From assembly GCA_025642065.1 (NCBI GenBank), contig JAODUP010000161.1:812501-876500 (forward strand): a stretch of 64,000 nucleotides of DNA, written 5' to 3'. Below are positions 38,394-51,917 of this stretch, piece by piece; positions within the stretch are counted from its first letter, which is position 1; each line of letters starts with the position of its first letter. The stretch is from Paralvinella palmiformis (lineage: Eukaryota; Annelida; Polychaeta; Terebellida; Alvinellidae). Below the pieces are notes generated by a model. It was not told the DNA's origin. It worked only from the letters and a program-made list of their open reading frames with translations, and ran no database searches. The position numbers and the translations under genes were made by a program.

Positions 38394-39739
38394 TGTCAAG
38401 TACAAAACGGCAGCACATGTATACAAAAGTATAAAACACACAAAACAAGGAAAAATTATTTAAATATGATGAACAAACAACAAGAACATTCAAAGGATGA
38501 CATTTACAGACATAATACGACAATAACCTTAATCACAGCAGGACAGCCAGAGAACCATTGAAGAGTAGAATACGTCTGAACCGCCCGTGACATGTACAAA
38601 CAACCTTCACCTCTATAAAGGGAATGGAATCCAAATTATATAGAAGGGCAACGGTGACCAACAACCGACTCCCGGGACAACCAAGGACATTTATACTGGA
38701 CGACATTTACAGCTGTATAGACGTTAAGTCCGTGTCCTGTTACCAGTCTCTAAAGACAAGGACGTCTCCAAAGCAGTTAATAAAATTAACTTCGCTGTCC
38801 AAAAGCGCGCCGACCCTCCTCCATCTTGTTAACACTCGGGTAATCTGAAGAACGGCCGCATTATTTTTCCATGTGTCCTCCATTTGACATTCACTCATTT
38901 ATTTGTTCTCTCTCTCTCTCTCTCTTTCGTTCGCTCTCTCCATCATGCCAGTTTCCAGAGATGACACCTAATCAAGTTTTTTTTATATTTCACCACAGTC
39001 CGTGCCCAACAAGACTTCGCCATCCCCGTTGCCATGGTAAATTGTGTCTATTTACACGCCGTGCATCGGGTTGGTGGTCATCATCGTCCATACGCCGCGG
39101 TCTGACCCCCGGACGGAATGTCCCGGAGCTGACACAGTGTGTGGTCGTCGGCCAACATCGCCAACACGGACACGCCGAGTCTGTTAGACGTCATTTATCC
39201 CGAGACTCGGTGGTGTCTTGATGAATGGGGTTATTATGTGCTGATGTCTCATTATCAACCCCGGCTATTACATCCTTTATGTTCACACCGTGCCCGGGTA
39301 TCGGGGCCCCCGGCCCCTCGTCATCATCGACCAGCAAAATGGACACAAATTACTCTCTTCATCGCCGACAGCCAACACTTCCACGCCGACGACGCGCTCG
39401 TGTAATGGTGATCTACGCCGTCGAGCCCTCATCAATTCCCTCACCAAGCGGCGGTGGTGAGGACATCACCGCCACCTATCACCGCCATATAACCACAGAC
39501 GCCGACCCAGATACATCATCGCATTATCGCCCGCCGAGGAAACAGGTAGCGTCATCGGGGCAGCTTCAGCACGCTACCGGCGGCTCTCTTAGTACGAGGT
39601 GCGACAAGAAACATGTCTGTCGTGAACTTTATTGTTATGTACAGCTTGAACACCTGCACCCGATCATCGCAGCTGTTCTCGCATGAATTACTTATGATCC
39701 AGAGACGGTTAATTGATGGAGGTTTTGCCAATCACGGAA

Positions 39740-39775
<36 letters not shown>

Positions 39776-40156
39776 TGGATGACTGGCCCGGCGGATCATC
39801 CCTGCGAGAGATGATCACTACCTCGGACTCTGGAGCACACCCCAGAGATAAAACTTAAAGGTCAAAAGGCTGCCTCGTATCCATCACCACATCATAAACC
39901 ATGTGATCGACTCGACAACGAGAACCCACCCAAAAAAATATATATATAAATATAACAAACCTCTAAAAGGGAAATCCAACAGAAATAAACATTGTTAGCA
40001 AGTAACTAAACGAAACATGCATTAAAAACGGTCAGAAGGAGAATACACAATATAACCCAAAATAACGAATGGCCGTATTACCAAAACACAGCTCCCAAAA
40101 CACACACACGCACGCACGCAGGCACGCAGACTAAAACAGTTCTGCATTCTCTCTAC
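37613..40156 (-). other. Putative GALNT intron with a GC-rich block
   Basis: From 37613 to 38570 it is AT-rich, with (CA)n at 38358-38391. From about 38580 to 39870 it is markedly GC- and CpG-richer than the rest of the window. The remainder contains short simple repeats. Calling this an intron depends on the putative exon at 40157-40273. Confidence 0.5.
38580..39870. promoter_or_regulatory. GC- and CpG-rich block, possible regulatory island
   Basis: By eye this is the most CpG-dense 1.3 kb in the window, between the putative stem exon and exon 37444-37612. It includes an RFX X-box-like motif GTTGCCATGGTAAA at 39028-39041 and long overlapping open frames, including 153 codons at 39225-39686 (+) with no recognisable domain. 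Possible readings are an internal promoter or enhancer, an unannotated exon, or base-composition heterogeneity. The function is inferred. Confidence 0.3.
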
Positions 40157-40273
40157 CATTGTTAGTGGCAAATCCCAATTTTAGTGCAAACTTATTGCCA
40201 TCATTCTGGCCATTAGTTGCTGCTAATATAGTGCCAGGTTCTGCGGTCATATCTCTCACTACTTCATTCTCTT
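40157..40273 (-). CDS. Putative GALNT stem-region exon (117 bp)
   Basis: An open stretch of 38 codons whose phases match exactly what exon 37444-37612 requires: it takes two bases at its start and leaves one base (G) at its end. The acceptor has a good pyrimidine tract (TCTGTTTTCTTGCAG) and a TTAAC branch-point-like motif about 30 nt upstream. The candidate donor is AATG|GTAGAG, which is moderate. The peptide (EENEVVRDMTAEPG, then TILAATNGQNDGNKF) is hydrophilic and unstructured-looking, as expected for the poorly conserved luminal stem, so sequence similarity cannot confirm it. It could equally be a chance open frame; RNA evidence would decide. Confidence 0.45.
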
Positions 40274-40308
40274 CTGCAAGAAAACAGATATATGTGATTG
40301 GTTAATTC

Positions 40309-40522
40309 AAATTACTGGCTAGTGTAAGCGCCTATGCCACCCGCTTAATCGAATTATTGGCTAACGTAAACACTGGCGCCCGGATTGCCGGTTTCGAATT
40401 ACTGGATCGTGTAAACACCGACGCCACTGACTGTTTCAAATTACTGGCAACGGTAAACATGGATGCCATTGGTAATTTCAGATTACTGGTTAGTGCATTA
40501 GCACCAACACTACTGTTTGAAA
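40309..40522. repeat. Degenerate 42-bp tandem repeat, about 5 units
   Basis: AATTACTGGCTAGTGTAA-like openings recur at intervals of about 40-45 bp (AATTATTGGCTAACGTAA, AATTACTGGATCGTGTAA, AATTACTGGCAACGGTAA, GATTACTGGTTAGTGCAT). It starts 36 bp upstream of the putative stem exon. Confidence 0.75.
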
Positions 40523-43335
40523 CAAGCACTCAGTCCTTGTCAAAAATTGATTAATGACAAGCGGAGATCGAACGGAAAATGGCACATTTCTCAGAAGAGT
40601 TACACAAACTGTTAATTAGTCTCTGTCATCGACAGCTTTTGAAGGTCAGTATAACTTTATTTACTTAGTATAAGCCAACATTATCAGTATATGACAAATT
40701 AGTGACACTGGTGTAATGAAGCTCTTTACGTGTACTGGGTGTACTAGGCTAGTTGAGTAAGGACTGAGGAAGGCACTACACTATAATAGGACCTGGCGTT
40801 AATTAAAACAAGCCATTATTGACACAAAAGCATCAGCACTGCATGCTCACGGTTGTTGTCTTCAGTGCATGCATCAATACAATGAAGACAGCTCTGGCTA
40901 ACTCAACTGTAGGTCCCTCTCAAACACTCTACTGACCAATACAATTTTGTTACTGACACAGTACACTGGTCAAGACTAATAACTGTCTTAATTATATTTT
41001 TAATGTTCAACAGGCTATCACAGACTACCGAAGCTTTTAATAAACTACTTAGGGATCTAACAAAATATACTCATGCTCATCAATCAGAAATACTGGAACA
41101 GATCACAATAACTCATTTTACCAGCAGTCAATCTACTGAAGGTTACCAGCTATTTGCTGATGTACACGCTCCTATTTCTAAAAATAGAAAATGTTTCACC
41201 TTTTGCAACGTCGGTCTAAGAACCTTTAATTGCATTTTCACACACACACCACACACACACACACACACACACCAATTATCACATTGTCATCCATATTATA
41301 ATGAGAAGTTTATCCTGGAATTCCAAAAGGTTTACACTTTAATCACATATTCACCTATTAAACATATCATGCCATTATTGTAACAATAATAAATACACAA
41401 GTTTGTGAAGGAATAATGTACTGCCAGGATAATTACCAACCTAGTTATTTTAACATACACTGGGCTGAATACAACAATATTCATATAACAATAATTAAAA
41501 ATGATAATTAAACGCATTCTATAATGATCAGATTATCACACAGGTTTTGTATAATTTAAAATTTCTGTTTTCCATCACTGACGTCACTGATTCTCAACAT
41601 TTATATGATGTATTTACTTATGTAACATACAAGTATAACGGATTCTATTTGTGTAAGATAATGCCATAATATGTCAGATATCTTTACTTAAGGAACTGTT
41701 ATTTTGAGTCTGGATCATATCCCAGGTACTGATTAATTTGTTTAACCTCGGCACTACTTACACCTATAACATACAGTGGAAGGTTTATTACTTGAGATGA
41801 CCTAGCCAAACATTTATGGATACAGTAATACTGGGATCTATTTCCATGATATGGGGGGGGGTCTTCATATATAGATAAAATGAGCTACCAACTTCATCCA
41901 TGTGAGGGGGGTCAAAATGTAAACGGTTAAGCGTGTAGAAGAGAGGAAGAAATGATTTAAACAATGATGAGCAGAGATAAAACACTGAAGTATTATCTTT
42001 CCTGTTCATAAACATTTTCTGCCTTTCGTATGCACAAACTTGCTTCAGAAAAACACCCTAACTCTTCCACAGCACACAGTTTAATGGATGCTAAGCTAAT
42101 TAATTTATATCCAGAATCATTTCCAATCCTCAAATTACTGACATTTTCATATTACTTAGATATTTCAAGTTTTATATACTCACACTCACATATACCTAAG
42201 TACCTATTGCTATACTTATTAACTTCTGAAAAGCTTTTGCTCCACATCGAGGTAAGAGGATTTAGACAAAATGTCAAACTGATTCCTCCTCCAACAAATA
42301 AAACGCCACCAAAATATTGTGTCAACCAAAGATTCGTAACAACATTCATGATCCGAAAACTGAAGTAAAAAAAAGCTGAACCATTCACAAACAGCTTCCT
42401 TCAGTATCCCGACCACGTTATTGGTAGTCCTGGGGATTAATGTTCTCCTGAGGCTGAGGGACCCCAATTCTAGCTGAGCACCTGGATCAGAACCTGGTCT
42501 GGATTTCTGGTCAGGCGAGAAACTCCGGGATGTGAAGTCGATGTCAAGGACTGGGTGAAGCGATGATGAAAAGGGCCAACCGGTTGATAAATGCTGATCA
42601 CTTCTGATTACACGAATGATAGATTAGCAGATTAATATGTCCCAGATGATGTAAGAGTTCAAGAAAACGTCTCTCTTCGCATACAGAATCGATCACGACT
42701 CCGGCAACTCTTAGGGGTAACAGCAGGCCTCTGGTAAATAACAAGCATTCGATTAAATGAGGTAGCACACCAGATGCCACAGGTCACGAGCCGGTAGAGA
42801 ATTGGCATAGCTGAGTCGTTGAGGTAGCACCTGAGATGTTCTAAGCTCTTTGCTAGAATGATGAATATGGATTACAGACATTTGTCTGACTAATCACATG
42901 TGAAGGATTGAAGCTCAGCTCCACAAAGGAAAACACCAGAATGGAATCAGCTGATACAACCTCCTCTCTCTCCTCAGAGAACTCACTCGATCTCTCATTG
43001 GTTGAGTACATCACGATTAAGTAGAGTGTGGAGGAGCATAGATATTAGAATGGCAATTTAATTGTTCTAAAACTCTCTAGATAGTTATATCATCGTTGAA
43101 AGAATATTAATATTTATCAATATATCTCTAACTGAGAATAATGATAACTGTTATTGGGTTTGTTATCATTGAAAGGACAAGATATAAGGAATAACAATTG
43201 GGTCAGAGTCAGGCTCATAGACGTATTGTGAGGTGTTACACCGTCTATAGACAGACACATTAAAGACATACATATAAAGATCACGGTAATAGCTATATAT
43301 GGAAAGGTTTAAAGATAACAAATTTTGAGGTGTAC

Positions 43336-43338
<3 letters not shown>

Positions 43339-43376
<38 letters not shown>
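43339..43376. repeat. (TA)n microsatellite
   Basis: About 38 nt of AT dinucleotides. Confidence 0.95.
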
Positions 43377-43380
<4 letters not shown>

Positions 43381-46300
43381 CAGAGCTATACACAGGTATA
43401 TATACATATATAGGAAGGGCTACGAATGTATAGAGAGAAAGATTAACAGGCATGAAGATTAGGTTGCAGATATGTAGAGAGGCATACATACATATATGAT
43501 ATATAGACTTTTTATAAAGAGGTACATGTATACAACATTTATTTACTCATTCGAGAAGCTTAAAACAACAAATATTTACCAACTGTTTAAATCACTCAGA
43601 CTGTCACTCACTCACTCACTTACTCACACACCACCATAGATAACTTGCTAAAAGCATCCAATGTCCCCTTAAACAGCAGTCATAAATTCCACCCCCCATC
43701 CCCTCCCCCAGACAGCCATCAGGACCCCTTAATGAGCCTAGCCTAATATACACTTTGATAAAACATACTTGTATTACAGATAAATAGTCACTCATAAACC
43801 TACATCATATTGAAGAAGTCAACTAGAGAATGTTGAGAACATACTCCCCCCTCCACCTCACCTCCCCGCTCCCTCCCTCCCTCACTCATCCTCCACTCCG
43901 TGCCTCTATCAGGCTAGATTCCCCCTGAGAAATGATCTAATGGTAATACACATTATCACTATGTTGACATTAACTACATCCCGTAAGTGGCCGGCTAATA
44001 CTAACTGACAAAACATCCCACCATCTTCTCTATATTTCATAAGCAGACTATCAACAGCCAGCTGAGTACTCTACTAACAGGAAATAGTTAATGATTTACT
44101 GGATAAAACATCATCCGGGAAACTAATAGCTGATATACTGGTAATATGTTGTTTACAAGTGGTTTGTAAATAATGTTTGTTAATTATGTAAATTAAATAA
44201 TGGAAACTGGACGAGTGCCTGCGTGTGCGTGAGTGAGGAGTGCATGCGTGGGGGCATGCATGTTTGTGGTGTGTGTATGAACGCCTGTGTGCATGTGTGC
44301 GCACATGTGTGTGTGGGGGGGTGCGTGTGGGTGTGCGTGTGGGTGTGCGTGTGTCTACTATAAAGAAGAAAAAACAACCACCTTGCAGACACCACAAACC
44401 TCCGAGGAGCGATTCGGAAATTTAATTAAATAAAACATCTAACCCTGACATTGTGAAGCTAAACATCAGCAGCTCACACATCACTCTCTAAGAGACACAG
44501 TGGACACCATCATGAATGTTCATAGAATAAAAATTAAATTGTAAATAAATTAACTTTTATTAGAAACGCCCACATTTAACCTACATCTCGAACAACAACG
44601 TGACTTAAAGTACAATACATGCAGTATTGTTATAGTAACACAACTAACTGAATGATGATTTAGATCGGTCTATACAGTTACCTTAAGGGCTAATTACCCC
44701 CCCAGTATACTCTATGCTCTCAATGATAAATGATCATTATTGCTGGTTGAGTCTGTTACAATGAAGTCTTCCTATTATGTTGCTTCATTCCCAGCTAATG
44801 GTGTTAGTAAGTGTTATTGCTCTGGATATTAATCGGCGCGCCTCATCAATATTGTCTTTCTTACCAGCAACAGAGAAAGAAACATCTTAAACATCGAAGG
44901 TCATTAAAGTTGTACTTAATTCTAACTCAGTACAGTAATTCTAACTCATCACTTGATACCCTAACACAGACCCAGTTAAATAATGTTCATCTATCTTAAA
45001 TCAATCTATAAAGCATCGGTTCAGATATGCTACAATTAATGGCTGAAACTTGAGACAGCTTTACCTGACTGTTGTTTCGATCGTCAGCACAAATTACTCA
45101 GCTTTCAGTATGGAGTGGTACTTAAAATATGGTACAAAAGAATCCTAAATTTTATTTCTAGTTGTTGAAAATTACCCCCACCCCCCAAAAAAAGAAAACC
45201 AGAAATCTAATAACAGAAGCGTGCCAGGTAAGTTCAATTATTCATCTTCCAATTCAAGTCACAGGTCTATTTCTTCCAACTTTATTTTAGGAGAAAGTTT
45301 CAGAGATAACATTTTTTATTGCTTTTAAAAAACACTTTCCTGTATTAAACCAGCATTTCTCCCATAAAGGTTCACGCCTTTATAGTCAAGGATTTCACGG
45401 TGTACGTGTTCGTTTTCCGATATGCAGCTCTACCTGACACAGGTAACGCAAGAATAATATGTGTTATAAAACTATAGGCAATATACAGTTAGGGAACTTC
45501 ATTTATTATGTTTCAAATCGACTAGCTCACTATTTGATACATAGTATCGATGTACCTGGAGAGGATGGTTCAAACATTCTTATATGAATGACTCATATGA
45601 GCAAGGCACACAGACAATTAATCCTACTAGGATCTCAGATGACTACCCCTTTATAAGGAACCCTAATATGCCCATATTGCGGTATCCACGTGCACCGGGT
45701 ACCCAACATAAAAAGATTGTCATGTTTAAGTGTTTAGAAAATCTGAGATTAAAGTCCATGAATTTTTAAACTCAGAGAGAGGGAGAGAGGGAGACTATTA
45801 CTTTGTATTAGATGGGTGTACAACATGGGAAGGCAGCTTTGTTGAATATAGCTAGCGACGGCTGAATCGCCCTCTGACCTCATTAATATGCAGATCGGGT
45901 GGCCATCAGGAATCATTACAGCTGCGAAGTTGAGTGAATACAGCTGTCAATGTGGGTGTGTGCGTGTGTGTGTGAGGGGGAATAATATGGTAACCCTCTC
46001 ATACAGAACTGTCAAAGTATCTATTATATATACTTGTATTTATTTTTTATATGTGCATTTCAGCAGTGTGTGACAAAACATTGGCACAGACAGCCATAAA
46101 TACAACTTTTAGATGATTCATCAGTAAGTTGATTCCAATGAAGCGACGTTTCATGCAGAGGCATATTAGGTCTCGCAAATCCTGTCTTAATATATATCTC
46201 CGTGTGTGTGTGCGTGAATGCATGCATGCGTGTGTATGTGCGTGCGTGCGTATACCTTTCTGGCCTGCCTGACTACAGCTGATACCATTGTTTTACCTGT

Positions 46301-47484
46301 TTGTGATAAACCATCATTATTGTCTATGACTTTCCACGCCACAGAGTGTAATGCGACATAATAATTACTACAACATATTGATTAAGGGCCCTAACACAAA
46401 ACAGTGCACTCTCAGGCCTCGACACACACACACACACACACGTACGTGCGTCTTCGGGGAAATGAACAAAACCACAACACTTCCTGGCAAATGTAGATTA
46501 CGCACATGCACGCACATGTGCATGTCCAGTCAGAGTGTAAAGTGGACTCAGCTAAACAATACCGCCGAACAATGACCACACACCGACAGATGGCGTTATT
46601 AAGGTCGGTAAGGGCACGCAAAAGGAAGTACACCAAAACTGTTGAACAAATAAACCAATACAACTTTACTAACAAACGGCAAGTCGAATTACCAAAACAA
46701 TATGCTGCCTAAATATTAAAAATAAGGATAATACAGATAATTTCGTATTCAAACGGAGCATCTCGGGCAGATATTAAGGAACGAGGGAGTAGACGAACTC
46801 AGAACCTGCCCCATATCTCTTGTACTCTATTCAACCAGTCTCTATAAACTAAGCAATTATGACTGTAATATAATGTTATCCTGTCAGATGATCGTGTCAT
46901 AACTGAGCTCAACGTTAACGCGGTGAGATAACTGACTGTTATATCGTAATTGCGCTTACAGTTAATTGGCTGACATATCAAAAACTCTGTCACACATTAT
47001 AAGGCCAGATAATTACCGGACTGTCAATATAAACACAATTTATATCCCAAATTAACAATAACAGTGACATCTTCATGGCATTATTATAGACAATCTCCAA
47101 AATGTTACCGCACCTCAACTAATATCGTCTACATAAATTCTCTATTTATCATTGATAATTAACTTGTCTATAACTCAGAAATGTTACGTCGCCGAGAAAG
47201 TGGCAGCAATTGGATTGTTAATAAATCTCTAGGATGGTCAATTTTAATGTATTTATTGCGTAGACACCCAGTCTAATGTTTAGAGCAATTGTCAAAAGTT
47301 TTTGTGCTATTTAAAGCTTTTTACACATATTCGTTATCGAATCTTTTCGATAATGACTAACATCATAAATGATACCATGTCACGGAGAGTAAAATATTTA
47401 ATTTTACATAATTTATCAGACACCCACTTTACTACGACAACGGTCAGTGCCCATCTCTGTCAGGAAACTAATACTTTGTGCCTA

Positions 47485-48055
47485 CAGTAGGCCCCCCGTT
47501 ATAGGGGGGGGGGGGGTCATTCGGGTCTACAACGCGTCGGCCGTGTTTAATGGGTGGACCACGACGCGAGACACTACTGAACACTTGGCGGGGGATGGGC
47601 GATAATAGGGAGTCCGTGTATTCACCTCGTTTTGCACCATCCTGGAAGTTGTGTGGGAATCACCACCATATATAATATGTATTGGTCATCTACTCAGAGA
47701 CACAAGATGTTTAACATACGACCGTTTAAGATCCTATACTACGTCGTATTTCATCGTTTACGACGTTTTATTTAACCAGGATGTTTTTCAGATGAAGGTA
47801 GCAAATATACGGACCAATAAATGAACCTTCATAGGTGGGTAAGTTGTGGCCATTGGCTATGTGTTTACATGTGAATTACAAACTGTGAAAACGCGTTCAA
47901 ATTATGTCGAAAATTTTGATTGGTTAGTGGAGGATTTCAGGCCATTTCGCGGGGAAAATGCCCTGTCGTAGATCCGACGAATTCGGTTCCATGGTCTGAC
48001 CGTGTTATATCCGATTTTGTGTTATAATGGTTCGCGTTATAATGGGGGCCTACTG
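47485..48055. mobile_element. Complete pogo/Tigger-like MITE (571 bp)
   Basis: Terminal inverted repeats CAGTAGGCCCCC...CGTTATA (left) and TTATAATGGGGGCCTACTG (right), flanked by TA on both sides (47483-47484 and 48056-48057), as expected for the Tc1/mariner-pogo superfamily. No transposase frame is present. A run of about 14 G lies inside the left end. Interior sequence matches the copy at 28130-28610 except for a foreign block at about 47661-47775. Confidence 0.85.
47661..47775. repeat. Block nested in the MITE, related to 61640-61690
   Basis: Contains ACCATATATAATATGTATTG and GGTCATCTACTCAGA, which recur beside the 51-bp array at about 61650-61681, followed by TACGTCGTA-type palindromes like those in that array. 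It is absent from the other MITE copy, so it looks like an independent element. Confidence 0.6.
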
Positions 48056-48084
48056 TATTTATCTTCCCAGACATTAGCTCTGGG

Positions 48085-48450
48085 GCATTCTAATCCAAAC
48101 AGAATCCACCTTAATTATACCTCACCCGAACTTAAATCTTCCCTAACTATATTCTCACCCAGACTCATCCTCCACAACTAAATTCTCACCCGGACTAGTA
48201 CCTACCCAACACATATCCTTCATAACTTAATATCCTCATTCATACTAAATCCTTTCTAACTATATTCGTACCCATATCAAATCCTACTTACCTCTAACCA
48301 TTCCCACACCTTACCCCTTACTTGCATCCTCCCACACACTACTACATCCCATCCAATATCAGACGCCCATCCATCCCTCTTCCAATCCCCCTACTATCCC
48401 AGATCTAATCCCCTCAAAATAAATCTCTCTCCTATACAGGACTAGCTCCA
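48085..48450. repeat. Pyrimidine-rich degenerate repeat
   Basis: CTCACCCGAACTTAAATC, CTCACCCAGACTCATCC, CTCACCCGGACTAG and similar CCT/ACC-rich segments recur irregularly at about 40 bp. It starts just after the MITE at 47485-48055. Confidence 0.5.
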
Positions 48451-49014
48451 TCTATCTATATTCTGCAGACAGTAAAGTAACATTCTATCCCCAACTGCTC
48501 CCTCCTCCCCATATCTGATCCTGATCATCAGAACCATATACCTAGCAGACAATTACCTCCAAACATTAGATAGTCTTTATTGTTTAGTGAGGACCTCAAC
48601 ACAGACAATCTAGCATCTATATTACTGTACCCGGTGGTATTGCCATAATAACAGATATATATGTATATACACAATATCCATCTTAAAAATCTCAGATAAT
48701 ATAATTCCTATATTATCTACAAGCAAACAATTTCTGATATTTCTGATAGATTAACATCAATCATTAAACACGTTTGGATAACGAGCATATCTTCCAGGAA
48801 AATTTCAGAAAAATGTCACACCTTTTTTTAGGTTTTAGCCGTAACAGGGGTTAAAAAATTACCAAAATTTAAACTTTGCCCCAATTTCTTAGTGAATATG
48901 CCTCATCCAAAAATAGTATTCTTAGTAGTAAGTAATACTGTTGGGTTACTAGTTCAGTCCAACCATTGATGACAGATGCCATTTTCTAAATTATACATAC
49001 AGTGAATCATGCAT

Positions 49015-49140
49015 CATGATTGATGGAGGACGGTTGATGGTAGATGATTGATAGTTGCTGGTTGATGATTGGTGGTGGATGATTCGATTGTTTAATGATG
49101 GAAGACTGATGGCAGACAGTTACTGGTAGATGGTTGATAT
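49015..49140. repeat. Degenerate GTTGATGG-type tandem repeat
   Basis: Short units such as GGTTGATGGTAGATGATTG, GGTTGATGATTGGTGG and GGTAGATGGTTGATA recur at about 15-20 bp spacing. Confidence 0.6.
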
Positions 49141-49150
49141 TTGGGATGAG

Positions 49151-49298
49151 GTGAATTGTTTAGCCTCAACGCTCAGGTCCCAGCTCGGAGTGGTGACTGT
49201 TAGGGGAAAAAATCCGACAAAAACGGGTCTGACCTGGATTCAAACTCACAACGTTAAGGTTTGCAGCACAGTATTCTAACCACTACACCACTGAAACG
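49151..49298 (-). mobile_element. SINE-2 copy
   Basis: TTTAGCCTC, GGGTCTGACCTGGATTC, TTTGCAGCACAGTATTC and AACCACTACACCACTGAA line up with the family. The B-box on the minus strand reads GAGTTTGAATCC. Confidence 0.7.
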
Positions 49299-49794
49299 CA
49301 CTGGTTGACAGTGGAGAATTTATAGTATACCGGGTATGGTTAATAGTAGAAATCAGATGATCTTAAATGTCAACAGTCCATTAAACATGAAACAAACAAT
49401 TAAACTGTCCAGTTAGGTATCTAAGTCCTTGTTGTCAAAGTCTCATCTAACCTTCAGTCCACTTGAATCAGGGCACCTTAAGGCTTCCAATTGTTGAAGT
49501 TACTAAGGTGCTGCCACCTATCTGTGTCATCTGAGTTACTTGGTCGCTAATGAAGCTTAAAGCCCGGGGTCAGCAGATGACGTCATGACAATTGTTTGAT
49601 TGTCAAGAGAAAAGGAAGATCATCTCCAAGATAAATGTAGACGTAGTCTATATTGTGATAATGTCAAACTGGAAAGATGATTAGATGTCCATGACAATAT
49701 CAGGGCCAGAGATAGTCTTAGCATCGTCTCACTGGCTTATCAAATAACATATTGGTCTGTTACCATATGTTATCTGCGTATGGTATGTGTATCA

Positions 49795-49816
49795 GTGTGT
49801 GTGTGTGTGTGTGTGT

Positions 49817-49871
<55 letters not shown>

Positions 49872-49886
49872 AGTGTGTGTGTGTGA
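49795..49886. repeat. (GT)n microsatellite
   Basis: About 90 nt of GT with three CA interruptions. Confidence 0.96.
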
Positions 49887-50109
49887 TTTGCGGGGGAGGC
49901 GTGTTTGGAGGAGTGTACTGCATGCAGAAATGTATTTTGTTAGAGAGACGGCCAACTTTCATTAGGTTTTGATTTTACTGTAAAGTTGTATACCACTGTA
50001 GTAGTTGTGGTGGTGTACAAATACAAAAATCAGCAATGGTCACTTCAAACAAGAAACGGGCTTAAGCAAAATGTAACGTAAAAAACATAATGCGAATACT
50101 GTTCATATG

Positions 50110-50214
<105 letters not shown>

Positions 50215-51079
50215 CACCTCTTTCAACCCATTACCAGTCTTAGGAGCAGAATGCCAGCAAATATCGAAAATCGTCTCCTACATCAACTAATTACGCCCCC
50301 TGGAGTATGTCAGCCAAAGTAGCCATTTTGACTGTTTGTAGTAAAGCTTAAGGTCTCCTCGACCACAGACTTAAGTAGTCACCATGATACCCATCACACC
50401 ACCGAACTATGTCACCGGTAAGACCATCATAACAACCTACACCAAGTTAACTGAACAGATTACAGCTGACAGAGACAGATATCCCCATAACGTTACCACA
50501 ATCAAACAAATCGGATATACATACATCAAGATAAAAACAATCCCCCCACTTTATCCAATCTGCGTCAAAATATCCCTTCATCCGATCCCTATAGGGAGGA
50601 ATGATCCCTGCTAAATCCGGCAATCTGGTCGGTCGATGGCTGCTGGTAATATCGTCCAACGCGTTAAGCTCTGAACGTCTAAGGAACTCATCGAAATTAC
50701 CTGACAATTTTTCTACAAATAGTTCCTTAATTGTTCTTTCTATGACTTATGCTGGCAATCTTGTCTCCCATAAACCACGTGACCTCCTGGCTGCAGGCGA
50801 AACTGTCAAACAATTTCCTTTTACAAAGAGATTGTTACGCCCTTCTCACTGACTGACAATGGCCTATACATGAAATAACCTGCCACTTCTAATACTGTTA
50901 TGGGTAAGTTGTGTGTGCGTGCATGCGCGCATGCGTGAGTGCGCTTACACTTCTGTGTATTGACTCTATTCTCTTCGAATTCTATGCAATAAAACATATA
51001 ACGGCTAAACCTCCATGTGTCTTATGGGACTTGAGGACGTGATGTTAGAGGTCTACCATCTGTATCCCGTATATAACTG

Positions 51080-51235
51080 AACTCAACAATAACAAAACTC
51101 AACAGCAACAACTGAGCAGGACTCAGCAACAACTGAACTCGGCAACAATAACAACAGGACCCCACAACAAGAACAACAGGACTCAACAACAACAGGACTC
51201 AACAACACCAGGACTCAACAACACCAGGACTCCCA
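51080..51235. repeat. CAACAA/GGACTC minisatellite
   Basis: AACAACAACTGAACTC and CAACAACACCAGGACTC variants repeat with a period of about 15-19 bp. Confidence 0.75.
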
Positions 51236-51280
51236 GCTGACATTGTACGGAATATAAAATTGGCCACTTCAGGCTGAGAT

Positions 51281-51434
51281 CCATTGTTTAGCCTAGACAC
51301 CAGTCACACATGGGACTAATATAACCCTTAGGCGACTCCTTAGAAAATAAATCCAACGAGCACTGGTGTGAGTTGGTTTCGAACCTGCAAACTGCAAGTT
51401 TGTAGCACGTTATGCTCAAACCTCTGTATCAGCG
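51281..51434 (-). mobile_element. SINE-2 copy
   Basis: TTTAGCCTAGACACC, GGCGACTCCTTAGAAAA, GGTTTCGAACCTG and TTTGTAGCACGTTATGC match the family order. Confidence 0.65.
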
Positions 51435-51914
51435 AAAGGCCACTTTAAGTACAGGACACAATAAGTACGAACGTCGACTCCGAGGCACGACAACAATAGG
51501 TTACAAGAACAAAAGAGATAATCCCAGTTCCTTGAAATGTCACATTTAATACAAGTCTATTCAGCTGGTGTGTATCTTCAGCTGACGAGTAAAAAGTCGG
51601 TGGAATGAAATTATCTATGCAATGATATTAGCTTTGGGCTTACACTGTCTCGAAGAAAAGCTGAAAGGAGACTTCTTTTGTTTAACAAGATTAGTCACAC
51701 AGTATTTTTGGACAGCGGTGGTTTTAGACGTTGATATCGTTTACGTAGTCTAGGTGTATGATAACACCTGAATAATTACTGGTGTAAGGAGATATCACTC
51801 TTATCTTCACCTAACCTTATGCTGGCTGGAGTTTTTATTAGGAAGATGTCCATTAGTTAACCAGGGCGTGTTTATCGGTGATATGTGAAAGTGGGAAAGT
51901 ACACACGAACACGT

Positions 51915-51917
<3 letters not shown>

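Noticed and set aside
50384..50852. Overlapping 76-86-codon frames on both strands
   Set aside because: Opposing frames over the same bases and no motif; treated as chance.
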